From NCBI RefSeq assembly GCF_036323495.1, contig NZ_AP028947.1:1736001-1800000 (forward strand): 64,000 nucleotides of DNA, given 5' to 3'. Under the pieces are notes generated by a model. It was not told the DNA's origin. It was given only the letters and a program-made list of their open reading frames with translations, and ran no database searches. Shown piece by piece: positions 52,258 through 64,000 of the stretch (position 1 is the first letter of the stretch; every line of letters starts with the position of its first letter). The DNA is from Limnobacter thiooxidans (GTDB lineage Bacteria; Pseudomonadota; Gammaproteobacteria; Burkholderiales; Burkholderiaceae_B). Position numbers and translations under genes: made by a program.

Positions 52258-53634
52258 TTACTTTTTTTGACGCCTCTGGGCGTTGCGTTCGGCAAGCCAG
52301 TTCATTTTTTCAGCAATTTTGCTTTCAAGCCCACGGTCGGTGGGCTGATAAAACCTGGGAGGAGAATCATCGCTAATACCCTCGGGCCAATAACTTTCAC
52401 CGGCAGCATGCCCGGCTTCTTCATCATGTGCGTAGCGGTAACCGGAACCATGCCCCAATTCCTTCATCAACTTGGTGGGAGCATTTCGCAGGTGCATCGG
52501 TACGGGCAGTGAACTGCTTTGCTTCACATGGGCCATGGCCTGTTTGTAGGCGTTGTAACCGGCATTGCTTTTTGCAGCAATCGCGAGATAGAGAACACAT
52601 TGTGCCAAGGCCAGTTCGCCTTCCGGGCTGCCCAGGCGTTCATACGTTTGAGCCGCTTCATTGGCGATGGTGAAAGCTCTGGGGTCTGCCAAGCCGATGT
52701 CTTCCCAAGCCATGCGTACAATTCTGCGCGCCATGTAGCGCGGGTCGGCCCCACCATCCAGCATTCTGCAAAACCAGTAAAGCGCTGCATCGGGATCGGA
52801 TCCGCGAACCGATTTGTGCAATGCTGAAATTTGATCGTAAAACGCATCCCCGCCCTTGTCGAAACGGCGAATTTGCGAGGGTGCAATCTGCTTTAATGCA
52901 GGCAAATCCAGCGTACTTTTTCCCTGTGCGAGTGTCTGCAACAGGGTAATTTCCACTAAATTCAAAAACCGGCGCGCGTCGCCGTCTGCATAGGTACACA
53001 GCGCATCAAAGGCATCGGGCTCTACGGTGATTTCGGTGTTCAGCTCCTGCTGCGCACGGTTGAGCAATCGCGCGAAGTCGTCGGAATTCAGACTGTCGAG
53101 TACGTACACCTGCGAACGTGACAACAGCGCGGAATTGACCTCAAACGACGGGTTTTCAGTAGTGGCGCCAATGAAAGTCACCAAGCCTGACTCGACAAAG
53201 GGCAACAGGGCATCCTGTTGAGACTTGTTGAAACGGTGAATTTCGTCAATGAAGAGAATCGTGGACTTGCCTGTTCGCGCATGGTCTCCAGCCTGCTCGA
53301 TTGCCGCGCGAATCTCTTTAACCCCTGAAAGCACCGCTGACAAGGCAATAAACTGCGCCTTCGCAGCACCGGCCAACAGCCTGGCCAAGGTGGTTTTACC
53401 CACGCCAGGCGGGCCCCACAAGATCAGGGAATGAACATGTTGCTGCTCAAAGAGCAAGGTGAGCGGCTTGCCAGGACCAAGCAGGTGTGTTTGACCAACA
53501 ACCTCGCCAAGTACTGCTGGCCGGATGCGTTCTGCCAGGGGCACAGAACCCGGGGCGGCACTCTGAACTCCTGCCGCGTTTTTGGACGACGAATCAGTGG
53601 CTGAAGGATCGTCACCAAACAGGTCTGGGGTCAT
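52258..53634 (-). CDS. rarA: Replication-associated recombination protein RarA
   Basis: AAA+ ATPase (MgsA) that acts at stalled forks. 458 residues: Walker A GPPGVGKT (74-81), Walker B LFIDEIHRFNKSQQDALL, sensor motif FIGATTENPSFEVNSALLSRSQVY, and the C-terminal tetramerisation domain. The N-terminus begins with M-T-P-D-L-F, a short motif slightly resembling clamp- or SSB-binding peptides. Overlaps lolA by 4 bp (ATGA), typical lolA-rarA-serS order. Confidence 0.97.
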   Translation of the reverse strand: MTPDLFGDDPSATDSSSKNAAGVQSAAPGSVPLAERIRPAVLGEVVGQTHLLGPGKPLTLLFEQQHVHSLILWGPPGVGKTTLARLLAGAAKAQFIALSAVLSGVKEIRAAIEQAGDHARTGKSTILFIDEIHRFNKSQQDALLPFVESGLVTFIGATTENPSFEVNSALLSRSQVYVLDSLNSDDFARLLNRAQQELNTEITVEPDAFDALCTYADGDARRFLNLVEITLLQTLAQGKSTLDLPALKQIAPSQIRRFDKGGDAFYDQISALHKSVRGSDPDAALYWFCRMLDGGADPRYMARRIVRMAWEDIGLADPRAFTIANEAAQTYERLGSPEGELALAQCVLYLAIAAKSNAGYNAYKQAMAHVKQSSSLPVPMHLRNAPTKLMKELGHGSGYRYAHDEEAGHAAGESYWPEGISDDSPPRFYQPTDRGLESKIAEKMNWLAERNAQRRQKK

Positions 53635-54266
53635 TGCGTGCGAATAAGATCCACGCCAGCGGGCGCCTTGAATTCAAAGAAACTGGCGGGCAATTGTTTG
53701 TCAAAACGCCAGTTGGTCAATTCAAGTTGAGTGACCTGCCCCAGTGCATCGTGAATTTCAAGATTGACCGGCAGGCCATCCTTCCAGCCTATCCGCGCGA
53801 AATCAAACAAGTTGTCTTTGTCCTTGGGCTTGACCACCAGCCACTGTTTGCCGTCCTTGCTGCCTTCGTCTTTCAGGTTGAACAATTTGTCCACATCCTT
53901 GCTGCCAAACAACAAAGCCACAGGGGTGGAATCCATTGCATTGCCGATCGGCTTTTGAGTAGCGTGGCCCATGTCTTCATCGAAAGAAACAACGACAGTG
54001 CCATTCGACAACAGCAGCAATGGATAGGGCTTCTTGATTTCCCAGCGGAATTTGCCAGGTCGGGAAAAACTGAACTCGCCTGTGCCGCGCTGCTTCACAG
54101 CCCCGGTGGGCGAGATGACCACTTGTGAAAACTGGCCTTCCGCAAAACCCCTGTTTTTGACAAAGTTGCTGAGTGCATCCTGGGCAGAAGCCCAGGCCAC
54201 TGAGCTGGTACCGGCCATTAAAGCCAAGGCAAAACCGGTACGATACAGAAACTGTTGAATACGCAT
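53631..54266 (-). CDS. lolA: Outer-membrane lipoprotein carrier protein LolA
   Basis: Carries lipoproteins across the periplasm from LolCDE to LolB. 211 residues from the ATG at 54266 (an in-frame ATG 10 codons upstream lacks a signal peptide-like start); signal peptide about 1-26, ending AWA. Conserved LolA features include F-S-R-P-G-K-F-R-W and the later D-L-A-L-like strands. Located between ftsK and rarA as in most proteobacteria. Confidence 0.95.
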   Translation of the reverse strand: MRIQQFLYRTGFALALMAGTSSVAWASAQDALSNFVKNRGFAEGQFSQVVISPTGAVKQRGTGEFSFSRPGKFRWEIKKPYPLLLLSNGTVVVSFDEDMGHATQKPIGNAMDSTPVALLFGSKDVDKLFNLKDEGSKDGKQWLVVKPKDKDNLFDFARIGWKDGLPVNLEIHDALGQVTQLELTNWRFDKQLPASFFEFKAPAGVDLIRTQ

Positions 54267-54360
54267 TGACTTGTATATCCTTGTTGAACACAACACCTTG
54301 AATAACGCATGCGCCGCTTGTGGGTAAACATGTTTGCTTCAGGGCGTATCAAAAACTGAG

Positions 54361-56673
54361 TTATTCCTCGTCTTGTCCTGCTTCGGCACGGGCAAGAATT
54401 TCCCTGTTGCCGTTGGACTGCATGGCCGACACCAGACCAGCCTGCTCCATGCTTTCAAGCAACCGGGCTGCGCGGTTGTATCCAATGCGCAAATGTCGCT
54501 GTACAAAAGAGATTGAGGCTCGGCGGTGCTTCAACACAATGCCCACTGCTTGATCGTAAAGGGCATCTTTTTCACCATCGAAACTGCCTGCAGTGGCGTC
54601 CATGCTGGCGTTGCCACCCTCTTCTGCCGTACCGCCTTCCAAAATGCCTTCGATGTAATTGGGCTCGCCACCCTTCTCCTTCAGGTATTCAACCACACGG
54701 TGCACTTCTTCATCGGACACAAAAGCACCGTGCACACGCTGCGGCACACCCGACCCAGGTGGCAGGAACAACATGTCCCCCTGCCCCAGCAAGGCCTCTG
54801 CACCCATTTGATCCAGAATGGTTCGGGAGTCGATTTTGGACGACACTTGAAACGCTATTCGAGTAGGAATGTTGGCCTTGATCAGGCCAGTGATTACATC
54901 GACTGACGGGCGCTGTGTGGCCAAAATCAGGTGAATGCCAGCCGCACGGGCTTTCTGGGCCAGGCGGGCGATCAATTCTTCGATTTTCTTGCCCACCACC
55001 ATCATGAGGTCGGCCAGTTCGTCGATCACGATGACCAACATGGGCAAGGTGTCCAGCGGTTCGGGCGCATCGGGTGTCAGGCTGAAGGGGTTTGGGATGC
55101 TCTGCCCGCTCTTTTTCGCTTCGGCAATTTTTACATTGTAGCCGGCCAGATTTCGTACGCCCATTTTGCTCATCAGGCGGTAGCGCTTCTCCATCTCGCC
55201 AACTGCCCAATTCAAGGCATTGGCGGCCTGGCGCATGTCAGTAACCACTGGGCACAACAAGTGTGGAATGCCTTCATAGACACTCATTTCCAGCATTTTT
55301 GGGTCAATCAGGATTAGCCGCACCTCTTCTGCGCCACTTTTATAAAGCAGCGACAAAATCATGGCGTTGATACCCACGGATTTACCTGAGCCGGTTGTAC
55401 CGGCCACCAGCAAGTGGGGCATCTTCGCCAAATCTGCGACCACCGGCTTGCCGGCGATGTCTTTGCCCAAGGCCATGGTCACTGGCGACTTGTTGCCGCT
55501 GTACACTTGCGAACCCAGAATTTCAGTCAGCTTGACCACCTGCCGGCGCGGGTTGGGCAATTCCAGGCCCATCAGGTTCTTGCCATAAATGGTTTCCACC
55601 ACGCGGATGGACACCAAACTGAGCGCACGCGCCAGATCTTTGGCCAGGTTGACCACCTGTGAACCTTTGACACCAGCCGCAGGCTCGACTTCAAAACGGG
55701 TAATTACCGGGCCCGGCTGGGCGGCCACCACTTGGACCTGAACACCAAAGTCACTGAGTTTCTTCTCGATCAGGCGCGAGGTGTATTCCAGCGTATCGGC
55801 AGACACGGTTTCAATGGCGGCCGGCGCGTCATCAAGCAAGCCCAGGGGCGGCAATTCAGTTTCAGTGAGTTCTGCAAACAGGGGTTGCTGTTTTTCCTTG
55901 ATGGCCTGGACAGACGGCTCGGCTGCAACAGCCACGGGTTCAATTCGAATGGGTTTGTGCTCTTCAAATTTCTCGCGCTTCTGCTCTACTTTTTCCACAC
56001 GGGCCAAGGCGACTTTCTTACCTTCTTTGCGGTCAAAGTAGGCCGAAACAAGTTCTTGGCCTTTGAAGAGCAGATTCTCGATGCCCGCACCAACGCGCTC
56101 GGCCATCACAGCCCAGCTCAAGCCCAATAATCCACTAAGACCCGCTGCCGTGCAAAGCAACAGCAACATGACCGCCCCAGACAAGCCCAAAAGCTGCTGA
56201 AACACACCAGAGATGGTTTGGCCCACCACGCCGCCAGCACCGGCTGGCAAAGCAGTACCTTTGAATATAGACAGGGATTCAAGCCCCATCAAACCAAGCC
56301 ATAGAACCATGAAGCCAATTGGACGAACCCAGGCAATCCATTTGGGCAAAGGCTCGTTGAAACCTGGCAAATCGATGGCATCAACCATCCGGCGTGCCCG
56401 CCACAACATGAAAAACGACAAGCCAAGCAAGGCATAGGCCGAATAACCCGAAATGAAAAACAGCAAATCAGACAAATGCGCACCCACAGCGCCACCGAAA
56501 TTGCGCACCGCGCTGTTGCCAGACTCGTGAGAAAAGCTGTCGTCCGCACCGCTGTGCGACACAAGAATCAAAAACAGGTAGATCGAGAAGACAAGCAGGC
56601 ACATCCAGCGAATTTCCAGCAACAATTTGCTGATTCGTAAAGTGCCTGCATTTTGTGTGGTCCTGGAATTCAC
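54361..56673 (-). CDS. ftsK: DNA translocase FtsK
   Basis: Septal motor that moves chromosome ends and activates dimer resolution. About 770 residues from GTG at 56673 (TTG at 56694 is an alternative). The open frame goes 131 codons further, but that part lies over trxB in the other direction and has no family match. Four membrane segments lie in the first 190 residues; the motor has Walker A GTTGSGKS (425-432), [15 protein letters not shown], and [10 protein letters not shown]; the gamma DNA-recognition domain is at the C-terminus ([17 protein letters not shown]). Confidence 0.96.
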   Translation of the reverse strand: MNSRTTQNAGTLRISKLLLEIRWMCLLVFSIYLFLILVSHSGADDSFSHESGNSAVRNFGGAVGAHLSDLLFFISGYSAYALLGLSFFMLWRARRMVDAIDLPGFNEPLPKWIAWVRPIGFMVLWLGLMGLESLSIFKGTALPAGAGGVVGQTISGVFQQLLGLSGAVMLLLLCTAAGLSGLLGLSWAVMAERVGAGIENLLFKGQELVSAYFDRKEGKKVALARVEKVEQKREKFEEHKPIRIEPVAVAAEPSVQAIKEKQQPLFAELTETELPPLGLLDDAPAAIETVSADTLEYTSRLIEKKLSDFGVQVQVVAAQPGPVITRFEVEPAAGVKGSQVVNLAKDLARALSLVSIRVVETIYGKNLMGLELPNPRRQVVKLTEILGSQVYSGNKSPVTMALGKDIAGKPVVADLAKMPHLLVAGTTGSGKSVGINAMILSLLYKSGAEEVRLILIDPKMLEMSVYEGIPHLLCPVVTDMRQAANALNWAVGEMEKRYRLMSKMGVRNLAGYNVKIAEAKKSGQSIPNPFSLTPDAPEPLDTLPMLVIVIDELADLMMVVGKKIEELIARLAQKARAAGIHLILATQRPSVDVITGLIKANIPTRIAFQVSSKIDSRTILDQMGAEALLGQGDMLFLPPGSGVPQRVHGAFVSDEEVHRVVEYLKEKGGEPNYIEGILEGGTAEEGGNASMDATAGSFDGEKDALYDQAVGIVLKHRRASISFVQRHLRIGYNRAARLLESMEQAGLVSAMQSNGNREILARAEAGQDEE

Positions 56674-56694
56674 TGTAATAAGAGTCGCCCGCAA

Positions 56695-56730
56695 TGCAGC
56701 ATATAATTGAAGTCTGTATTCTGACAAAGT
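56695..56730 (-). promoter_or_regulatory. Putative ftsK promoter
   Basis: On the minus strand TTGTCA and TATGCT are spaced 18 bp apart, ending about 20 bp before the GTG start. The -35 is close to consensus. This supports the shorter FtsK start and makes a short leader; the trxB promoter must lie in the same 108-bp spacer. Confidence 0.5.
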
Positions 56731-56763
56731 TCGGGAGAAATATCTCGGACAGACACCATTTGA

Positions 56764-57747
<984 letters not shown>

Positions 57748-57785
57748 TCGCTTTTCCGTCACGTTTTAGAAGGTTGCTTTAAGAA

Positions 57786-58427
57786 GTGAAAAAGTTGACC
57801 TCCATGGCCGATCTGGAAGGCATCAGGCGCTCGCTCAAAGAGCAGCGCCTGGAAGATGAGCGCCAGGCAAAAATAAAAGCAGCCCATGAAAAAAAGGTGC
57901 TTGAAGAAGCCAATCTGTTCAAGAAACTGGTTAAGGATGTAACCCCCTTACCCGACATCAATCGCAAATTACACGAGCTTGAAAAGCCTGCACCCATTGC
58001 CTATCAGCGTGAACTCGACGATGAGGCCGTGATGTGGGAAAGCATTTCCGACGAAATGGACGTGGAGCGTTTTCTGGAAACAGACGACAAACTCTCCTAC
58101 CGCAGAAACGGTGTAGGCCTTGAAGCGCTAAAGAAGCTTCGAAAAGGCCAGTGGGTCATTCAGGCTCAAATTGATTTGCATGGTTATCGTTCTGACGAAG
58201 CACGCACCGCCGTGGGCGAATTTTTGCGCAGCAGCGTAAAACATGATATTCGTTGTGTAAGAATCATTCACGGCAAAGGTTTGGGCTCAATCGGAAAAGA
58301 GCCCGTGCTGAAAGAAAAAGTGAAGCGCTGGTTGGTGCAAAAAGACGAAGTACTTGCTTTTTGCCAGGCACCGCCCCGTGATGGCGGAGCGGGCGCCTTA
58401 CTGGTTATCTTGAAAGCCCGACAATAA
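57786..58427 (+). CDS. Smr-domain protein
   Basis: 213 residues from GTG at 57786: a charged helical N-terminal part (about 1-60), then the Smr/MutS2-type domain (about 126-210) with IDLHGYRSDEAR and the conserved I-I-H-G-K-G-L-G-S. Small Smr proteins are endonucleases or RNA-binding factors in bacteria; substrate unknown. It lies between trxB and an alpha/beta hydrolase on the same strand. Confidence 0.88.
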   Translation: MKKLTSMADLEGIRRSLKEQRLEDERQAKIKAAHEKKVLEEANLFKKLVKDVTPLPDINRKLHELEKPAPIAYQRELDDEAVMWESISDEMDVERFLETDDKLSYRRNGVGLEALKKLRKGQWVIQAQIDLHGYRSDEARTAVGEFLRSSVKHDIRCVRIIHGKGLGSIGKEPVLKEKVKRWLVQKDEVLAFCQAPPRDGGAGALLVILKARQ

Positions 58428-58452
58428 AAAAAGACAACGGAGACAAAAGCAC

Positions 58453-59376
58453 ATGAAACACAGCAATCCACCCATAGAGTGGCAGCAAGGCTTTGCGCGA
58501 TCTACCACCACCGGCCTGAATATGGCGTGGGAAAGTGCAGGGCCGACTGACGGCGAAACTATTTTGCTGGTAGCGGGCCTGGGTTGTCAGTTAACCATGT
58601 GGAACGATGATTTCTGTAAGCCGTTGCTTGAGCGTGGGTATCGCCTGATGCGCTTTGACAACCGAGACATCGGTTTGACCGACCAACACCCCACGAACAT
58701 GAAAGTGAATGTGCCCGCCACCTTTCTTAGAAACAAGCTGGGCCTTCGAACACCAACCAACTACAAGTTGGATACCATGGCCGACGATGCCATCGGTTTG
58801 ATCGATGCGCTAGGTTTACAACGCCCTCACCTGCTTGGCATCTCGATGGGTGGAATGATTTCCCAAATTGTTGCAGCCAAGGCCCCAGAAAAAGTGGGCA
58901 AGCTGGTGACGTTGATGTCGAGTACCAATCATCCGAAATTACCCATGCCCACACCAAACGTGCTGCATAACATGTTTTTGAAAAAGCCCAAGAGTACGCA
59001 AATTGAAGATGTGGTTGAACACGTGGAGCGAGTGTTTACTGCGATTGGTAGCCCTGGCTTCCCGCCAGACCCGATCAAGCTGCGTGAACGGGCCCGACTT
59101 TCCTACAACCGCGCCTACAAGCCGGCCGGTGTATTGCGTCAAACCCATTGCGTGGTGGCCACCGGTTCAATTGAAGAATATACCAAAGCCATCAAGGTGC
59201 CGACCTGTGTAATCCACGGCCTGGACGACCCCTTGTTGAAAAAAGCCTGCTCGGAACGCATTGCCAAACTGGTACCGAATTCCCGGCTTCATCTGATCAA
59301 GGGACTGGGCCACGATTTGCCCGAACCCCTAGCGCCCACTTTCGCTGAAATCATTCACAGTCATTTTGCAACTTGA
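58453..59376 (+). CDS. Alpha/beta hydrolase
   Basis: 307 residues. The nucleophile elbow G-I-S131-M-G-G, an aspartate in I-H-G-L-D-D-P-L and a histidine in G-L-G-H-D-L-P form a plausible catalytic triad. The fold start MAWESAG...ILLVAGLGCQ is typical of lactonase/esterase-like family members. Substrate unknown. Its last 16 bp overlap the 3' end of the convergent repeat protein. Confidence 0.9.
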   Translation: MKHSNPPIEWQQGFARSTTTGLNMAWESAGPTDGETILLVAGLGCQLTMWNDDFCKPLLERGYRLMRFDNRDIGLTDQHPTNMKVNVPATFLRNKLGLRTPTNYKLDTMADDAIGLIDALGLQRPHLLGISMGGMISQIVAAKAPEKVGKLVTLMSSTNHPKLPMPTPNVLHNMFLKKPKSTQIEDVVEHVERVFTAIGSPGFPPDPIKLRERARLSYNRAYKPAGVLRQTHCVVATGSIEEYTKAIKVPTCVIHGLDDPLLKKACSERIAKLVPNSRLHLIKGLGHDLPEPLAPTFAEIIHSHFAT

Positions 59377-60839
59377 ATTTCCCTGGGTTGAGTCGTGGGA
59401 GTTTTAAACCCATTGCTGGCGTATTGAATCGAATTGGGGTTTTGCAGACACGCTGTTTTGACCACAGCCTCATGGCCCCGAAGTCGCGGACTGGCATATT
59501 GAAGTGCCATTCCGCGCTGCGCGACCGCCAACATGACAATATCGAGATCATCTTTCAATCGAGCACTCGCATCCTGTAAAGCGGCCCCATTCCGAGCGAC
59601 CGCCTTTTGTATGATCGACCGATCGTCTTTCAATTCATCGGCAATTACAAACAAGCCCGAAGGATCTTGCGTGGCTGCTGCAAAGGCTATATCGTAATCC
59701 GCACGCAAATCGCTGTTGGCATACAGGATGGCCAGACCAGTGTTGCTCACAGCCTCAAGCACCACGTCACGGTCAGCTTTTAGCTCTGCACTGGCCGACA
59801 GCAACATCAATCCATGTCGTTTCACGGCCTCGGTCACAACCTCTTTGTCGGCTTTGAAAGCCTCACTGGCATACGCCAAAGCATTTCCATTGCTGCGAAC
59901 TGCGGTCAACAATACCTCCCGGTCAGATCGAAGTGGCTCAAGCACATTCGAATAGGCCTCGCCATTGCTGTTCATCGCGGCCATCACCACGTCACGGTCT
60001 CGACGCAGGGGTTCGTGTATTTCTTCCAGCATCAATCCATTACAGGCACACACCGCAAGAGCCATGTCTTTGTCTTTTTTAGCCACTTTGTCCAGTCGCC
60101 AGTAGTTTTGGCTCACTGTTTCAGAACCCTCCTCTATCACCTGCTTGATCAAGGCAGCTTTACGAATCAGTGCAACAAGTGCTTTGTGGCTGGAAAGTTT
60201 TCGGCAGGAAGATGACCTGCTTAGCATTTTCTCAAAGCTCATCAATACCGGCACGTCCAGACTTTTCAATGATTCAAGGCTTGGTCTGCCGGGCGGTTGC
60301 CCTAACAGATCGCAGATCCAGTTTGTCATTTGCTCAGCTCTGTTGGGGCGACTGATTTCACGACTGGTCATCATGGGCAGGATGACTTGTCGAATCAATC
60401 GGTTCAGTTCTTTTATCGATGCCGGATTTCCCTGAAAAGAATTTTTCAAACCAAAGCAATCCAGAACCTTCGCTGCTGCTGGTAATTGTTCAACCTGACG
60501 GGCCTGAAAGTACTGAATCAGAACATCAGGGTGCATGCTCCAGTCATATTCACTGGCAAGTGCTTCTGCAAGTTGTGCCTGCGCCTGAGGATCAAGTCTG
60601 CCAATAAGCTCAAGAATTAGGGTTGTGTTTTCAGGTTTGATGACACGATTCACGTTGCTTGGTCTAAGAGGTGTCGACAAGACCTTGTGCGCAACTGCGG
60701 GCGCCTTGTCAAAAATAGAGTTCCACAAACGAACCGCTGCAATGGAAAACCTGCTTTTCTCCGATTTGAATACTGAGGAAGAGCGTAGATCTTGCGATGT
60801 GACTTCTAGCAAGGTAGATGGTGAATGGCTGGCACGCAA
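59361..60839 (-). CDS. DUF4116 repeat protein
   Basis: 492 residues, TTG start at 60839 behind GGGGGG. Residues 254-478 hold nine consecutive 25-residue repeats of the DUF4116 type with the pattern D-x-[DE]-[VI]-[VL]-x-x-A-[VA]-x-x-[NGS]-G-x-A-L-x-x-A-S-x-x-L (for example KADRDVVLEAVSNTGLAIL). The N-terminal 250 residues are helical with no recognised domain. No signal peptide, so cytoplasmic or exported by another route. DUF4116 repeats are commoner in protists and some intracellular bacteria; function is unknown. Confidence 0.85.
   Translation of the reverse strand: MRASHSPSTLLEVTSQDLRSSSVFKSEKSRFSIAAVRLWNSIFDKAPAVAHKVLSTPLRPSNVNRVIKPENTTLILELIGRLDPQAQAQLAEALASEYDWSMHPDVLIQYFQARQVEQLPAAAKVLDCFGLKNSFQGNPASIKELNRLIRQVILPMMTSREISRPNRAEQMTNWICDLLGQPPGRPSLESLKSLDVPVLMSFEKMLSRSSSCRKLSSHKALVALIRKAALIKQVIEEGSETVSQNYWRLDKVAKKDKDMALAVCACNGLMLEEIHEPLRRDRDVVMAAMNSNGEAYSNVLEPLRSDREVLLTAVRSNGNALAYASEAFKADKEVVTEAVKRHGLMLLSASAELKADRDVVLEAVSNTGLAILYANSDLRADYDIAFAAATQDPSGLFVIADELKDDRSIIQKAVARNGAALQDASARLKDDLDIVMLAVAQRGMALQYASPRLRGHEAVVKTACLQNPNSIQYASNGFKTPTTQPREIQVAK
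59406..60080 (-). repeat. Nine tandem 75-bp coding repeats
   Basis: The coding repeat has a period of exactly 75 bp (25 codons) with no spacer. The copies are diverged at DNA level, so recombination between them should be limited. Confidence 0.9.
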
Positions 60840-61143
60840 AGGATTACCCCCCGTTTAAAAGTAGCAGGTTAAAGTTTCAGCTTTTCTGGTGCGTGGAAGG
60901 CCCGATCAGAGCAACCGGTGGTGTCGAATTCGCTTCGGTGCCAGTTAGATGGGGTAATAAAAGAAATGTGAACCAGGCTGTGACTTCACAACCCGGGCCG
61001 GGGTCTGCAATAGCATCGCAGGAACGACAAGAAATGTTGGTGAGCATGGTGTATCAAAAGAATCTGGAGATGTGGACCTGTGTAATCAACTCATCCACTG
61101 AAGTTCCAGATACTCAACCAGCTCGGTTGGGTCTGCAGGCCTA
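60840..61143. other. 304-bp gene-free spacer
   Basis: Between the DUF4116 protein gene and glnB. A plus-strand open frame (60818-61147) covers it, but has no family match, no ribosome-binding site and overlaps the neighbouring gene, so I do not call it. A CAACC/GGTTG hairpin (61117-61131 region) near the glnB end lacks a T-run. Nothing else is recognised. Confidence 0.6.
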
Positions 61144-63134
<1,991 letters not shown>

Positions 63135-63163
63135 GGGGTACCTGCATAGTAGTTGTAGCCTTT

Positions 63164-64000
63164 ATGAATTATCGCATGCAGATTTGCCAATCCATTGGCG
63201 AGATCGCACAAGCTGAATGGAATTCACTGGTGCTGAAAAGCAATGCCGGTGTGCTTCACCCGGCCCTTCGGCATGAATACCTGCTGGCTTTGGAGAGCTG
63301 TGGCTGCGCCACTGCTGAAACCGGCTGGGGACCATTGCATTTGGCCATTCATGGCGATGCTGGTGAACTGCTGGCAGCAATGCCGCTTTACCTCAAATCA
63401 CATTCCTATGGCGAATATGTGTTCGACTGGGCCTGGGCACAAGCCTACGAGCGCAATGGGCAACCCTATTACCCCAAACTGCTGTGTGCCATTCCATTCA
63501 CGCCCGTGTTGGCACCCAAAGTGTTGTTTGCCAACCTCGAGGCCGCGCAAGCACTGGCCGCGGGCCTTGCCCAACTGACCAGGCAAGCAGCTGAAAATAC
63601 CGAGCTGCTGGGTACACGTGTGTCTACATTGCATGCCCTGTTTTTGACAGCGAAAGACCAGGAACTTTTGCTTGGGAAGGCCACCAGCCTCAATTGCAGC
63701 GAAAGGCATGTGGTCCAGTTTCACTGGCACAACCAAAGCCCGCAAACAGGCAAACCATTTCACGACTTCGATGAATTCCTTGAAAGCCTGAACCAGAAAA
63801 AACGAAAGAACATTCGGGCGGAGCGCAGAAAGGCCCGGGTAGAAGGTTTGCAGATTGAGCGCATTCAAGGCCATGAGGCCACAGCCGAGCAACTGGAGTT
63901 TTTCTACCAGTGCTATTCACGCACTTACCTGGAACATTTTTCCAACCCCTACCTGAACCTGGAGTTTTTCAAGCAACTGTGTACAACCATGGGCGAACAG
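63164..64000 (+). CDS. GNAT/FemAB-like N-acyltransferase (3' end outside window)
   Basis: At least 279 residues from ATG at 63164; the gene is cut by the right edge. It matches the COG3146-type family of GNAT-fold proteins: HPALRHEYLLALE near the N-terminus, MPLYLKSHSYGEYVFDWAWA, and the end with LNQKKRKNIRAERRK and YSRTYLEHF. Function of the family is not established (predicted peptidoglycan-related or lipid-related acyltransferase). Divergent from nadE. Confidence 0.85.
   Translation, partial: MNYRMQICQSIGEIAQAEWNSLVLKSNAGVLHPALRHEYLLALESCGCATAETGWGPLHLAIHGDAGELLAAMPLYLKSHSYGEYVFDWAWAQAYERNGQPYYPKLLCAIPFTPVLAPKVLFANLEAAQALAAGLAQLTRQAAENTELLGTRVSTLHALFLTAKDQELLLGKATSLNCSERHVVQFHWHNQSPQTGKPFHDFDEFLESLNQKKRKNIRAERRKARVEGLQIERIQGHEATAEQLEFFYQCYSRTYLEHFSNPYLNLEFFKQLCTTMGEQ

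Overview
The window is about 64 kb of chromosomal DNA from a Gram-negative bacterium. Gene content and order (rpsB-tsf-pyrH-frr-uppS-cdsA-dxr-rseP-bamA-skp-lpxD-fabZ-lpxA-lpxB-rnhB-trmH, ppsA/ppsR divergent, smc-zipA-ligA, dapC-dapD-arsC-prmB) point to a betaproteobacterium of the Burkholderiales. The moderate GC content and gene set resemble a Limnobacter-like organism, but the genus is an inference. No prophage, insertion sequence, CRISPR array, tRNA or rRNA gene was seen. Coding density is high and nearly every gene is chromosomal core.

Layout. 1-5.2 kb: a GAF/GGDEF-like regulator cut by the left edge, guaB, rnfH-ratA, divergent smpB, and a two-gene RHH/PIN-like toxin-antitoxin candidate. 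5.2-10 kb: an SPFH/NfeD membrane pair and ppsA, divergent from its regulator ppsR. 10-27.3 kb: a long minus-strand run. In transcription order it goes from translation (rpsB, tsf), pyrimidine nucleotides and ribosome recycling (pyrH, frr), through isoprenoid, phospholipid and undecaprenyl synthesis (uppS, cdsA, dxr), to envelope proteolysis and outer-membrane biogenesis (rseP, bamA, skp), lipid A (lpxD, fabZ, lpxA, lpxB), and finally rnhB, an RNA methyltransferase and a photolyase/cryptochrome. 27.4-32.5 kb: map-glnD facing mtnP-galU. 32.5-39.2 kb: the smc-zipA-ligA chromosome/division operon. 39.4-45.1 kb: plus-strand queF, dapC, dapD, arsC-like, prmB and an ABC-F ATPase.

45.1-50.9 kb is the most accessory-looking part: a FimV-like membrane protein, an acyl-CoA synthetase, an NYN-domain protein, a GIY-YIG-like protein that has lost its catalytic glutamate, and an unrecognised 189-residue protein, with AT-rich spacers. 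50.9-56.7 kb: serS, rarA, lolA and ftsK on the minus strand. 56.8-59.4 kb: trxB, an Smr protein and an alpha/beta hydrolase. 59.4-64 kb: a protein with nine tandem 25-residue DUF4116-type repeats, nadE-glnB (translationally overlapped), and the start of a GNAT/FemAB-like gene cut by the right edge.

Most worth following: the RHH/PIN pair with a TTG-started toxin; sliding-clamp-like peptides at the ends of photolyase, RNase HII and LigA; a perfect 14-bp tandem duplication over the lpxA/lpxB junction that creates a decoy start codon; the structured rpsB leader and the terminator inside rpsB-tsf; the nadE-glnB overlap; and the DUF4116 repeat protein. None of these is a clear-cut new multi-gene system; the RHH/PIN pair is the best candidate for something not well described.
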